Shown here one piece after another: positions 11,508-22,610 of a stretch of 64,000 bases of DNA. The stretch is from Megascapheus bottae (lineage: Eukaryota; Chordata; Mammalia; Rodentia; Geomyidae). Both the position numbers and the translations under genes were made by a program. Under the pieces are notes generated by a model. That model made no database searches, had not been told where the DNA came from, and was given only the letters and a program-made list of their open reading frames with translations. Positions within the stretch are counted from its first letter, which is position 1. Each line of letters begins with the position of its first letter. The stretch is taken from assembly GCA_024803745.1 (NCBI GenBank), contig JANJXV010000013.1:31538001-31602000 (forward strand), read 5' to 3'.

Positions 11508-11840
11508 TAAACTCTCAGTGTTGATACCCCATCTGTATCCCCCCTCCTTACCCTAACCCCCAGCCTCTAACAGTATTATTGTTTTGGATGGAATAATTAA
11601 CCCCCTTGTGGATGCCAATTACATGCCCACATATAAATCATAGAACAGGCTCCTACAATCATATAATCGTACACATAAAGGCAAAGACTGGAATACAAGA
11701 CAGCTTGGCAGACAAGCATCCGCTTTGGACAAACCAATATAACACACCCCCCTTCAGTTCCAAGTTTGTTCCACGCAGTTCCACGTTGCACTGTTAAATC
11801 TCAAATGATTCCTATTGAAGTTGCACTATATAAAAACATG

Positions 11841-11866
11841 ACAACAACAACAACAACAACAACAAA
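11841..11866. repeat. (CAA)n microsatellite
   Basis: About eight ACA/CAA triplets in a repeat-poor, AT-richer gap of the island. Confidence 0.85.
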
Positions 11867-12593
11867 AACCTGATTCCCCTAGCCTGAGTAGCTGCTGTTC
11901 CCTGGCGTGAAAAAAAAAAGTGCTAGAAAGAGCCACGATATGCCTGTTGTTAAGCAACATGTCAAGATTTTTCTATTATAATTCAGGGCTTATTGCTACT
12001 CACCATTGTGCCTTTGCTGTCCTGGAGACTCAAGTGTCTTAAAATCCCGTCTCCCCAACAGATGCTGGAAGGTAATGTGTCTTGTTTGAAGTCATCATGT
12101 GAGAAGTTCGGCTTTGCTCAGTGCATCGCCCACCACTTGGTGTGACTTATGAATCTAATAACCCTTTGCAATATCCGCAAGCTTAAACTCTCAACCACCT
12201 TGGCGCACTACAGAAGACAAAGCAACTGGCATCGACGTTGGGGGGAGGTGTGGGGGGGAAACCTATAGATTTACGCAAAACGCTTTCCCTGTGAGCGATA
12301 CGTTTCCCTTGAGTTCTTACGTGATTCTAATGAATGAGCGAGGTTACCGGTGACAGCCCCCGCTGGCCTGCTCTACAGCAAGGCAGCCTCCTTGCCATCC
12401 CTCCCTGGGTCCTGGCACAGAAAGTTCCCAGAGAAAGTGAGGAAGGGAGTTTTAGGTAATCCCCCCTCCCCCACCCCCGTGCTACCCCTCCAAAAAAAAA
12501 TCAACCCCCATCTGCACACCATTCCCTTCCCCAGTGCTCAATTCACACCTGGGGCTGTGGCAAAGCTGAGCTCGGCTCGGGAGAGTTCCCTGT

Positions 12594-12606
12594 CTCCAGG
12601 TAAGAA
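12594..12606 (+). promoter_or_regulatory. candidate plus-strand splice donor
   Basis: The plus strand reads CTCCAG|GTAAGA with the intron starting at 12600, an almost ideal donor. The preceding 60 bp (gctgaggtc-like, CG-containing) could be the end of a 5' non-coding exon. Motif evidence only. Confidence 0.35.
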
Positions 12607-12726
12607 AGCCTTCTTCTCGCCTGGTCAGGCTAGGGCGGGAAGACCGCTGGGGAACTTGTTGCTGAACAGCGCCGGCAGGCAGCTACGGCTTTAATAAGAA
12701 TACCCGAAAAGCGCAGCGGGGAAGTG

Positions 12727-12788
12727 GGGGGGGGGGAAGCAGGTGGGGGGGGCGCCGACCACAGAGGGGTGGAGGTGGGGGGGAGGCC
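12727..12788 (+). other. G-rich quadruplex-type tract
   Basis: G11, G8, G4 and G7 runs are separated by short loops. A second G-rich cluster follows at about 12932-12975. Both are on the plus strand downstream of the candidate donor at 12600. Confidence 0.55.
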
Positions 12789-13157
12789 GTGTGTGCTGTT
12801 TACGTGACCCACGCACTGTGACTCCCTGGGTAGGAAGGAAACTTCTTAGAAAAAAAGTTGGTCCCCCTCCCCCCACCATGACTAAGGGTCTCCAGCCGAC
12901 GAGGTCGTGAGCGATGATCAAATGGAGAGTGGGGGTTGGGCGCGGGACTTGGGGTGTGTTGGGGGGGGAGGAGGAAGGGGAGGAGTGTGTGTGTGGGGAG
13001 CCAGTCACTTGTCCTAGGGAACGACTGCATGCGTCGAAGCGCGCATCAGCCCGAGAACTTTTCCTTTATTTTATTTTATTTCTCCCCCCCCCCCATCCTT
13101 AGGGACGGATGAGTAGGCGAGAGGCACCGAGGCGAGCCACTAGTTGCCCACAGGAAC

Positions 13158-13221
<64 letters not shown>
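13158..13221. repeat. (GT)n microsatellite in the CpG island
   Basis: About 31 GT units in CG-rich flanks; an open frame through it is an artefact. Confidence 0.95.
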
Positions 13222-13223
<2 letters not shown>

Positions 13224-14260
13224 GCCGAGCTCTCTTGGAGCGGCTGAGTTGAATGAAGTTACGACTGCGTTTTGCTCCTAATGGGTTATGGCTTCTCAAA
13301 GAGGAGTTAACAGCCCCTGCGCGCAACGAGGTTGGCCAAGGAGAGCACAGGCCGGGGCGAGAGCCAGCCACTGGAGATTGCAGGCTCTGCGCTCCGTGTG
13401 CTGGAGGAGTGGGGTGTGTGTGTGTGTGAGAGAGGGGGGTGACTTCTTCCCCGCACCACCCTGGGGCTCCCCCGCCGCCAGGGTGCCCGAGGGAAAGCAG
13501 TCAGGAACCATACCTGCGCGCTCCAAGAAGCTAGGGCTTCATTTTTCGAAATGGGGGTAGTGGTGATGATGGTGGGGGAGGGAGTTGAGGCAAGAGATGT
13601 GGGGAGGTGGGGGGCAGTCCCAGGAAGTCCCGTGGTTAACACTGCGCTTCCCCACTGCGGACGCTGGGAAGAGGTCACGTGTGGACGGAAAGTAAGTTGG
13701 AAGGGAGATGATGAACTTCAAGAAGAAGAACCAAACACCCATTAAACAATCCCTACTTCCCATGTGTAAAAGATGGGGGGTGGCCGGAGGGCTGGAGCGG
13801 GGAGGGGGAGGGGGAAGGCTCCGCGGGAGACCTGGGGAGAACTCTGGAAATCTCAGGAAATAAGCAATAACTCAGGAAATAAGCGCTGACAACATTCCCC
13901 CCACCCCACACTCCCCGCCCGGGCCCTCCATTAGCGTAGGGAGGCGCCAGCCCAAGGTATCTTTCCACTGATGCTGTCCTTTTGCCTATCAGCCATCTCC
14001 TGCACCGCTGAGCACAGGAACTGAGGATGAATGTAAACCAGTTGTTATGGAGATGCCTGTCGCTCTGAGGAGCGCGGGTGCCCTGGGGAAGTCCCCAGAC
14101 GCTTTTCAGGTTTCGTCCGTTTGGCACGGACACCACGATTTTATTTGCCATCTAGAGTCCCCTTCCCTCTCCCCCCGCCCCCCATGGTGGAACCACCCAG
14201 CGGTGTCAACAGGCCCTGGCCGTGGCGCTGTAGGCTGCTGGGAGGAAGCAGAGAGATGCT

Positions 14261-15385
14261 GCAGAAGATGGTGGATAACTCTTCAGTTTCAGACCTTTCC
14301 TATTTCCACTTCCCTTATTCTAATCAGAAGTGCTGGGTTTGGATGCCTTTCTTGCTTCCTCATTTATCAAATCCAGAGTGCCATCACTCAGCAGACCATT
14401 AGCATCCAGTGGCTACTTTAAGGTCCAGCTCCCCTCCCCCTCCTACCCTAGAAATGCATTCCTTATGGAAGGATAAGCTCAAGCAACTAATTCTGTATAC
14501 AGGTCTCTGTTTCTTGGAACTTCCATTGGTACCAGATCATTAATTAATAGCAATTAGTCCAGTGTTGATCTCATACATGTCTCTATAGACCTATATGTTC
14601 CCCCACTCGCTATGTATGCTTCCAACTCAGCTAATCTTAGGCTTCCTCTAAGGTAAAATATATACAGAGGTATTCTGGACCTTATTAGAAACAGTTATAG
14701 ATTCACCAAGCTCTTGCAAATCTGTGGTAGGTCACCATAAAAGAATACCAGACACCCTCATAATCACCAAGGCAACAGTTTTCTCCAACTAAAAGAACGG
14801 TTCACATTGTCCACAAACTGCCACTTTTTTTTTTTTTTGTCCATCCATGAATTAACCAGCAGATGCTGCCCTAAGACTGAGACAGCTGGCATAAACCATT
14901 CTTAGAGGTCTTGGGGTACAGGTTCTGTGGGCACAACTGGTTTCCTGAGAATGCAATTCATAATACTGTTAATAAACTTTCTGGCCCATTGACAGGTCCA
15001 GTTACTCTAAGTTAGACCTGCAATCTTGAACTGATCACTATATGAACATTCGATTTCCTGTTGTCATCTTCACCGTATATTTACCTGACTTTGTCAACAA
15101 CTTGTGTTCTCTATGGGGACCATTAGTTACCTCTCTGCTGGATCTAAAAATTAATGCCATATTTTATAGAAGACCAGAAATTGTTGGCTTAGGTGTCTGA
15201 GAAATGGCTGATTAGATTGCCATTAAGGGACAATATACACGTTTATGCTAACAATATTTCCCAAGGGATATTGTCCTTATTTCTTACAGACATTACTAAA
15301 AGCTTAAAATTTCTGGACCAAGATGAACAGCAAAGTTGCTTATGCAATGTGATTTGCTAAAGTGATTTAAGGATAAGAGATGGTA
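14261..15385. other. unassigned non-coding sequence
   Basis: AT-rich sequence after the island. I could not assign it to a family with confidence; an old LINE or LTR relic is possible. A 9-bp inverted repeat (ggacaatat at 15228, atattgtcc at 15268) is too short to interpret. Confidence 0.4.
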
Positions 15386-15387
15386 TT

Positions 15388-15445
15388 ACATACATACACA
15401 CACACACACATATATCTACTATCTAGGTATATATGACAAATACAT

Positions 15446-15478
<33 letters not shown>

Positions 15479-15479
15479 G
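15388..15479. repeat. (CA)n/(TA)n low-complexity cluster
   Basis: CA at about 15393-15410 and about 13 TA units at 15453-15478, separated by variants such as tacata. Confidence 0.85.
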
Positions 15480-16447
15480 ATTTCCTCTCTTATTTCTCAG
15501 GGGCATGAAGGAAATCTTTCTTCTCTTGGTACATTATTAGCTCTCTAGCCTTTTATCTCCACAAACTCACATACATTTCTGTTTGTTTCTTTTTTTAAAA
15601 ATTTCATCTGCAGAAATTCAGTCTCTAATATAAGCAAAGGCTGCAATCATTTCATTTGTAAAAATTGATGCCAAATGGTGTACCTGCTACAATTTTAATC
15701 TTGGAAGCACTTATTTCTGAGGTCATATTATTTTTCCCACACAACTCTAGTCAGCTCTGTTATGTATATCACACTTCTGCAAGTTCATCTGACCCTGTTC
15801 ATTTTCAGCTGTGGTAAGAATGTTTAAAGCGGATGGTAAACGAATGTTCTCTCTTAAAGATCACTACCTAACAAAGTAGCCAGACTTAAAGCAAAATGAG
15901 TTGTTAATACAGAAGGAATGATTTTTGCTTTCTTTGGTGTTCACCTACTCTTTTCTATCAACACCACTGTTATAAATGATTTATTTTCTGCCTATTTTTT
16001 ATGAAGATAACAAAATGAAAAGGAAAGTGCTCATCAAGAGTACAGGAGCAAAAAATGATTAAATAATGGGCAAACATCTTAAAAGTAGTGGGAGAGGGGT
16101 AATCAAACAGGAGTCTACAAAATCAGAAATAAAAGACTTCCTGGTTACTTAGAGATTAACAGATATTCAGAATATAACTTTTTGAAATAAAGTCTCCTCT
16201 CTCTTATTCTAAAGAGAAGCTGAGTACATTACTTTCAACATGATGACTTGGGAACTATTTCCTGTATATCAAGGCATATGTGGCAGAATAAAATATTCCT
16301 ATTTTTTCTCTCAATTCTTCTTACTAAATCTATTTTCTTATAGTTATTGACAAATTCTTAACCTCACTTTGTGTTTGATACCTTCCTTCCTTCCATCCTA
16401 CTACTTCCTCTTCTTCCTTTATAGTACCTCTTCTATGCCAAGGACTT

Positions 16448-16448
<1 letters not shown>
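15480..16448. other. unassigned AT-rich non-coding sequence
   Basis: No gene, RNA or recognised repeat, apart from a short CCTT patch near 16381. Confidence 0.4.

Positions 16449-16496
<48 letters not shown>
16449..16496. repeat. (GT)n microsatellite
   Basis: About 23 GT units adjoining the tail end of the minus-strand SINE at 16505. Confidence 0.95.
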
Positions 16497-16499
<3 letters not shown>

Positions 16500-16504
16500 C
16501 GCAC

Positions 16505-16728
16505 ATGCCAGTACTAGGGCTTGAACTCAGGGCCTATGGGACTCTCACTTGGCTTTTTTTTCTCAACTGTTGGCACTTTATCATACAAGTCATGGCTCCA
16601 CTTCCAGTTTCTGCTAGTTAACTGTGTATAAGAATTTATGTACCTTTTTGCTCTGACTGCCTTTTGAACCATGCTCCTCAAATCTCAGCCTCTAAGAAGC
16701 TAGGATTACAGGTCTGAGCCACCAACCA
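16505..16728 (-). repeat. B1-dID type dimeric SINE
   Basis: The plus strand shows gcttgaactcagggcct (ID-like complement), then gaagctaggattacaggtct and gagccacc (B1 complement). Its tail side abuts (GT)n. Confidence 0.8.
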
Positions 16729-16856
16729 ATGTACTCTGAAAAGGGCTAGAGATGTGTATGTGAACAATTCCCTAAATATCAATTCCCTAACATACCCAAA
16801 TCAGATTTGAATACTTGACTAGTTATTGTCAAGATATTTAGTGCCTTTAACCCCTT

Positions 16857-16857
16857 T

Positions 16858-16945
<88 letters not shown>

Positions 16946-17102
16946 TGCCAGTCCTGGGGCTTGAACTCAGGGCCTGAGCACTATCCTTGGGCTTTCTCAA
17001 GGCTAGAGCTCTCCCATTTGATCCACTTCCGGCCTCTTCTATGTAAGGTACCCAGGAATCCAACCCAGGTCTTCATGCATGCTGGGTCAAACTCCCGGCC
17101 CT
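16857..17102 (-). repeat. IDL SINE with (TTTC)n-expanded tail
   Basis: About 22 TTTC units (16857-16945) replace the poly(A) tail complement. The SINE body then runs from gccagtcctggggcttgaac to cccggccc. The middle is degraded and part of the head is missing (gctgggtcaaactcccgg). Confidence 0.85.
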
Positions 17103-18240
17103 TAACCTATTTCTTAATGTTCCCTAATGAGTGAAGATGAATGCTTTATGTGAGAGTCATCAGATGGTGGTATGTTTGTGATCTAGGAGCCTAAAACAAC
17201 AACAACACAAAAACAAATCAAGTAGCAAGATTTCTGTTTTTGATATAAGAAGTGATTCTGACCAGGTAGAAAGAAAGATTGGCTCTCTTAGTCATTTCCT
17301 GATCTCTAATGGTTCTCCACAGGCAATAGGAGGAGAAGCAAAGAATCACGATGCACAATTTGGAAAGCTTTCCAAAAACAAGAATGGGCAATGATTGCCA
17401 AGAACCTGGTGTTGAGCTCATATTTAAAAAAGAACTCAAGGAATCTTCCATCTAAGAGCATCAAAATGAAGCAAGTGAGAGAAAGCTTTGAGAAACTCAG
17501 GATTTACTTTAGAATAACCCCTGTGCATTCCTGAGCCTGACAAGTAAGCATGAGGCAGAAGATCTGGACGTGACTTAACTCGATTTCAGAAAACCAGACA
17601 ACCTCATAATGAGGCTGAAACAAGACCACATGGAATACTTAGGAAGAACTGAATGGCTCTTCTTAAACCATCTCATGGATAAATGATGAATCAGAAGAAA
17701 TATGGGTGACAAGTAAGAAGGAAGTGATGTTGAAATCAGAACTTGATAAGAGGTTGAGACAGGTCAAGGCTATGTCAAGTCAGGACTTGTTACATGTATT
17801 ACATATTATACAGTATTAGAATTGCTAATTACATGTATGTTGTATTTAGTTAGGAATATTGTACAATATATTGGTCATACATTTAGTATACTAAGTATAT
17901 TGGATAATATACTTAACTAAATGTGAGGTCTGATTAGAAGAGTTTTATTGTAAAATATATTTAACTAAATGTAAAATCATTTTAGGGATTAGATAAAATA
18001 AGATGTCAATCGCTGAGAAGTCACCTAAAGTCACAGAAAGACAGGTGAAACCCAGTGGGAATAATAGAATATTGTAGTGGACCTTGAAAAATATATAGGA
18101 GATCAAATCTGCCTGTGGCAACTGGAGAAGACTATTAACAGCTGCTAAGTTGTGCATCTCATAAATGTATGTACATACACATAAATATTCCAGGCATCTT
18201 GTGAAATAGCAGATTCTGAGTCTGGGGACCAAGATTTGGC
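17103..18240. other. unassigned non-coding sequence with AT-rich hairpin
   Basis: No gene recognised. At 17780-17970 the DNA becomes very AT-rich. It includes a nested inverted repeat at 17879-17924 (outer arms acatttagt/actaaatgt, inner arms agtatatt/aatatact). Confidence 0.4.
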
Positions 18241-18913
18241 ATTTTTTTTCTATTGTTGGGATATTGTATAAAGAGGTTACAGTTACATTCATCAGGTACT
18301 AGGTGCATTACTTCTTGCACATGTTTTTTTTTTTTTTTTTTTGCCAGTCCTGGGCTTGAGCTCAGGGCCTGAGCACTGTCCTTGGACTTTCTCAAGGCTA
18401 GAGCTCTACCACTTGAGCCTCAGCACCACTTCTGGCTTTTTTCTATGTATGTGGTACCAAGGAATCGAACCCGGGTCTTCGTGCATTCTAGGCAAGCACT
18501 TTAACCACTAGGCCAAACTCCCGGCCCTTGCACATGTTTTTGTCCGTTTCCTTCCCCCATCTCCTCCCAATCCTCTTTTTTTCCCCCTTCTTTTCCCTAT
18601 TTCAAATAAACAAATAAGTATATTACAGTATACATGGTAACAAAGTCAGACACAGTAACCACATATGATTAACCATAAGTAGAAAAAAAAAGAGAAAAGA
18701 AATAACTTCACATAGTACATTGAGAACAACAAAAAGATAAACCTCTTGTTTCCATAACCTAGAATTGATTTCATTTAGTCTCATCTTATATGATCTTATG
18801 TACATAGGTTTTGAGCTATTGTAATCTTCTGCTAGGAGAGTACTAAATGTGTAGTAATTATTATAAATAAGGGAAACCATTGAGATTATGTTCCTTTAGA
18901 AATGGCTTACTTC
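18241..18913 (-). mobile_element. older L1 3' UTR, interrupted by IDL SINE
   Basis: The order of motifs parallels the L1 3' end at 38912-39400: the caggtactaggtgcattact block, the C-rich block, then gctaggagag and ggaaaccattgag. Divergence is higher, so this copy is older. An IDL SINE is inserted at 18329-18526. Confidence 0.65.
18329..18526 (-). repeat. IDL SINE with perfect target-site duplication
   Basis: Full-length dimer: poly(T), ttgccagtcctgggcttgag, ..., gaatcgaacccgggtcttcg (box B complement), ..., cccggcc. Flanked by an exact 15-bp duplication, cttgcacatgttttt at 18314-18328 and 18527-18541. Confidence 0.9.
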
Positions 18914-19442
18914 ACTTAACATGATTTTTTCCATATATTTTTCTTATAATTGTAATTAATAGAAGGGTTACATTATATTCACCAGATAGAAGGTACATTA
19001 CTTCACAAGACATTTCTCATGTCTTGATCCCCATTTCCCTCCCCCCACCCCCGCCCCTCATCTTGTTTTCTCTCCATCCCTATGCGATTTCAAATAACCA
19101 AATACACATATATCCAATATATCAGATAATAAGGTAAAATACTGTAACAATATGAGATAACCAAGGGACAGCAGAAAAGATGAGAGATAACATAGTACAT
19201 TAAGGACAACAATCACTCATTATATGGCTTCTGTTTCTATATCCTGGAGGTCCTTTCATTTAACATCATACTATATGGCCTTATGTATCTAGTAAAACCA
19301 ATTTTCTTTCCACCAAATTTTTCTCATGAGAGTTTGTTTTTGAGCAGTGAGTAGATAAAACTTGGGTCTGGTAACACTTTGAGTCTATTTACTTCCATAG
19401 TCTTGCTATTGTTACCTTACCTGACTTAACATGATTTTTTCC
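18914..19442 (-). mobile_element. younger 5'-truncated L1 3' end nested in the older L1
   Basis: The sequence from about 18933 matches the 3' UTR of the L1 at 38.9 kb, including ggacagc, the C-rich tract (19029-19048) and cactcattatatggc. It is bounded by acttaacatgattttttcc at 18914-18932 and again at 19424-19442, consistent with a 19-bp target-site duplication. The segment at 19291-19423 does not align to the other L1 copy and may be a 5' inversion or a separate insertion. Confidence 0.6.
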
Positions 19443-20175
19443 AAGTCTTTCCATTTCCTTACAAATGGGGCAATGTCATTCTTTCTGATGCCAGCATAAA
19501 ATTACTTTGTGTATAAGTACCACATCTTCTGGTCCAATCATCTACTGATGGGCATCTGGGTTGGTTCTATAGCTTAACTATGGTAAATAATGTTGCAATA
19601 AATATCATTGTGCTAGTGGTTTTAGTATGTCCTTGTTTCTGGACATTTGGGTAAATGCCAAGGAATGGAATTGTTGGGTCATAGGGGCACTCTATGTTTA
19701 CTCTTTTGAGGAACCACCATACTGCTTTCCATAGTGGTTAAATGAGTTTACACTCCCACCAACAATGTAGTAATGATCCCTCCTGGCTACAACCCTGCCA
19801 GCATCTCTTGTTATTAGATTTCTAGATTATGGCCATTCTAACTGGAGTGAGGTAGAATCACAAAGTTGTTTTGATTCACATTTTTTTTTTTATGGCCAGA
19901 GATGTTGAGCATTTCTTCATGTGTCTACAGGCCATTCTTATTTCCTTTTCAGACAAGTCTCTCTTTAAGTCTTTAGCCCACCTTTTAATGGGATGGTAGT
20001 TTCTTTGAGGATTTGTTTTTGAGAGATTCAATTTTTTAACTGTAGGTATTTTTTAGATATGAGTCCCTTGTCTGTTATGTGGCTAGTGAAGATCTCCTCC
20101 CACTCTGTGGGCTTTCTAGCTATGTTCTTTGAAGATTTGGCATATTCAATGATGATTTTTACATTGCCCTTGCTA
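19443..20175 (-). pseudogene. L1 ORF2 C-terminal relic
   Basis: Clear nucleotide similarity to the ORF2 3' part at 39400-40140: gggcatctgggttgg, gctgggtcatag-type, gaggaaccaccatactgctt and cactccaccaacaa-type blocks. No long frame survives. It is the continuation of the older L1 whose 3' UTR lies at 18241-18913. Confidence 0.75.
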
Positions 20176-20575
20176 AACATTAAAGTGTGATACTCTTGGT
20201 CCTGCTTTATTTATGACTAGTTAATCCCTTTAGTAACTGAAGTAAATGTTCATCTAATAAAATAGTAACAATCATTCAAAGATTCCCTTTTTTAACCCCA
20301 ATGTCATACAATTTGTAAACTCTAACCTGCTGTGGTACCTATCAATTCTAGAATATTCCTGAACCCAGTGTTGTCCACCTCTTATGGTCAATAACATTAA
20401 GCATAATGTAATTATTTGTCATTTCATATGCTTTGCAAAGGAAGGGGGGAAAAGACTCACTTTAGGATATATTGAGCACGTTGCAAAGTGAGAGCGAAGT
20501 CAAGGAATATTATTCTCATCATGGAAAGAGGATTGGTTAGGTCATATTATGAGTCCTGAGCTCATTCTGGGTTCC
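20176..20575. other. unassigned non-coding sequence
   Basis: No recognised family or gene. Confidence 0.35.
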
Positions 20576-20579
20576 TTTC

Positions 20580-20850
20580 TATAAATAGGCTATTTGGAAC
20601 TAGAGAAGGCATAGCAGAAGGCAACCAGAATGACAGAGGGATTTGGGGAATTTGCTTCTGCTGAAAGGTTAAAGAAACTAGGTCTGTTTTCTTTTGTAAG
20701 GAGAGAAAAGATGGTACCTCACTGAGGTGATATCATTCTAAAAGTAGTGGAAGTAATAGGATGCGACAAGAGTGCCTTATGGAAACAGGAGTTAAAGGAT
20801 CCTGGCAAAGAATCAAGCCTAAAAGAATGGCTGTAGCTTTTCTAAAGGTT
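20580..20850 (+). mobile_element. ancient L3/CR1 LINE 3' relic
   Basis: Contains the block order of the CR1/L3 ORF2 3' end: aaggcaaccagaatg, gaaaggttaaagaaactagg, aggagagaaaagatgg, tgaggtgatatcattc. Very diverged. Recognition is by eye. Confidence 0.5.
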
Positions 20851-21885
20851 CTTGGTTAAAATACTCCTATTGGCAAAACTCCATCATTCACTAAAGGAGG
20901 CATAAACAATGGATTGAGATCAGAAAATATGTGAGAGGTAGGAAATAAGAAAATATCTTTGTTCATGGAGAACATTTTCAAATGGGCATTTATTAATTCT
21001 ATAGAAGCCCCAAACTTCTAACATATGGTGAACTTTACCAAACCTTCTCCAGGCTCAGGGATCTGCTTTGTAACATATCAAATCTGTGCCACTTTTTGCT
21101 CCCCAAATGGCATATTTGAAGGCCTGAACACACCAGAGCATTGCTGACTCAAAATGGCACTTTTATATCAGTTCTACAAAGTAATATGACAATGTTTATT
21201 GCTCTATGTTACTTTTTCTCCCACATTAATCCTGGGGGTGGGAGGAGCTCTGTTTGTTTAATTTATAGGAAAATCTTATTCCTGACTTTGAATGTGAGGT
21301 CTCCACTTCACCATATGATCGGTGGAGCTCAGAGATGTCAGGGCCTGCAGGTTGACCTGACCAATTTCATTATTTTACATCAGGGGAATATAGAGATTAT
21401 AGAACTCATAATCATTGCATTTTATCTGTGTAGTTTCAAATATGTATGCTTTCCAGAAACTTCGCAAGTTCCCTCAATGAGCTCTCTGGAAAATGGCAAT
21501 CATGTTATAAATTAGTGCAAGATGCTAGCCTTCTGTCAAAATTCATATTCTTTCCTGTATTTTTGTCATAGGACAAGCCTTAGATGAGATTGCTTGAATT
21601 CCACTACTTTATTTAGTCACAGATTGTTGTGAGTGATGGATAATTCAGGAAGCAGGTTAGAGAAACAAAGCATCTCCCTTTCTCTGGTAATTTTTTAAAT
21701 AAATATACAGTGCTTATATACCTTGCATTTTTTCTGCCCTCTCCTCCACCAAGACATGGGGTTATGACCCTTTTGTTCCTAAACAGTGTCTTCCTCTGCT
21801 TTCAAATAAAGGTCAGGTTGAGTAGGCAAGTAGGTAAGCATACTCCAAGAGGAAAGAAAAGCCCCTGTGAAGCTGCCAAGGTGGT
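20851..21885. other. unassigned non-coding sequence
   Basis: A 124-codon open frame at 21141-21515 has no recognisable domain and no exon-like splice context; I do not call it a gene. Confidence 0.35.
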
Positions 21886-21889
21886 GTAC

Positions 21890-22110
21890 TGGTTAGATGT
21901 TGCTGTATAAAAAGTTACTTCAAAACTTAGTAGCTTAAATAAAAATTCACATTAATCATACCCAAATGGGAAGGGAATTGTGAATCTACTTAGCTTAACA
22001 TTTCTGGTATAGGGAGAAAAGTTTTCCTTTTACGATGCTGAAATCAAAGTCCAATGAGAACTTCAATCATCAGTAGACTTGACTGGCTATCTCATGAAGA
22101 CCAAAAGAGA
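21890..22110 (-). mobile_element. possible degraded LTR (MaLR-like)
   Basis: gttgctgtataaaaagttac, then cttcaaaacttagtagctta, resembles the terminal part of MLT1-class LTRs in antisense. The remainder is highly diverged. Confidence 0.35.
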
Positions 22111-22399
22111 ATTATTTGGGTTTAGAGTCTAGGTAGGAGATTGCTATAGATGAGAAATGATAGAGGCTCAGTTTTCAAGAAATGGATGTTTGTAAAACAT
22201 GTTTTGGAAGTGAATCATAAGGGTTTAGTTAGTGGACAATGAAGAAGAGAGAAGGTTTCTGGCATGTCCATCTGAAATGTTCAAAAGATCACTTACAGAG
22301 TGGAGAAAAATGATGCATACTTGTCGTCTAGGTGAGGGGTAGGGGAAATCAAGAGTCTAAGTCACTTATTTCTCATAGCCATATTGAGAGAGATTAAAG

Positions 22400-22610
22400 T
22401 AATAGCTGCTATCCACTGAGCATTAACTATTGAAGCTCTGTATTTAGGACATTATCTGTGTCCTTCTATTTTAACCTCTTAATGTTACTCTGATAACTAG
22501 GGCATAGAGAGGTTAACTAAAAATCACACAGCTTATAAATGGTGGTGGAAGAGGTAAAACCCAACATTTTCAATGTCCACAATTTCGAATTGCTAGACTA
22601 TGTTAATTCT
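22400..22610 (-). repeat. MIR SINE
   Basis: agagaggttaactaaaaatc, then acacagcttataaatgg, is the complement of the MIR core and 5' part. Confidence 0.65.

Larger units (their letters stand above)
8330..14260. promoter_or_regulatory. extended CpG-island region, probable promoter/5' exons of an unidentified gene
   Basis: CG dinucleotides and GC content rise sharply compared with both flanks, most densely at 8380-8440, 8810-9010, 9530-10110, 12540-13540 and 13880-14230. The region lacks the SINE and L1 insertions that crowd the rest of the window, as expected of constrained regulatory DNA. It contains an inverted CCAAT box, a TATA-like box, E-boxes, quadruplex-type tracts and good splice donors on both strands. 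No open frame in it looks like protein; those present are arginine/proline/glycine-rich readings of GC-rich DNA or cross microsatellites. A multi-promoter developmental gene or a divergent gene/lncRNA pair would fit. I do not recognise the gene. Confidence 0.7.

Noticed and set aside
12045..12080. Micro-exon reading cccaacag|atgctggaag|gtaatg
   Set aside because: The acceptor and donor strings fit, but a 10-bp exon with no other support is more likely chance.
15228..15276. Inverted repeat ggacaatat/atattgtcc as a structured RNA
   Set aside because: Only 9 bp of stem with a 31-nt loop; expected by chance in 64 kb.
21141..21515. 124-codon frame as a coding exon
   Set aside because: No recognisable domain, no flanking splice signals of quality, and AT-rich composition like its surroundings.
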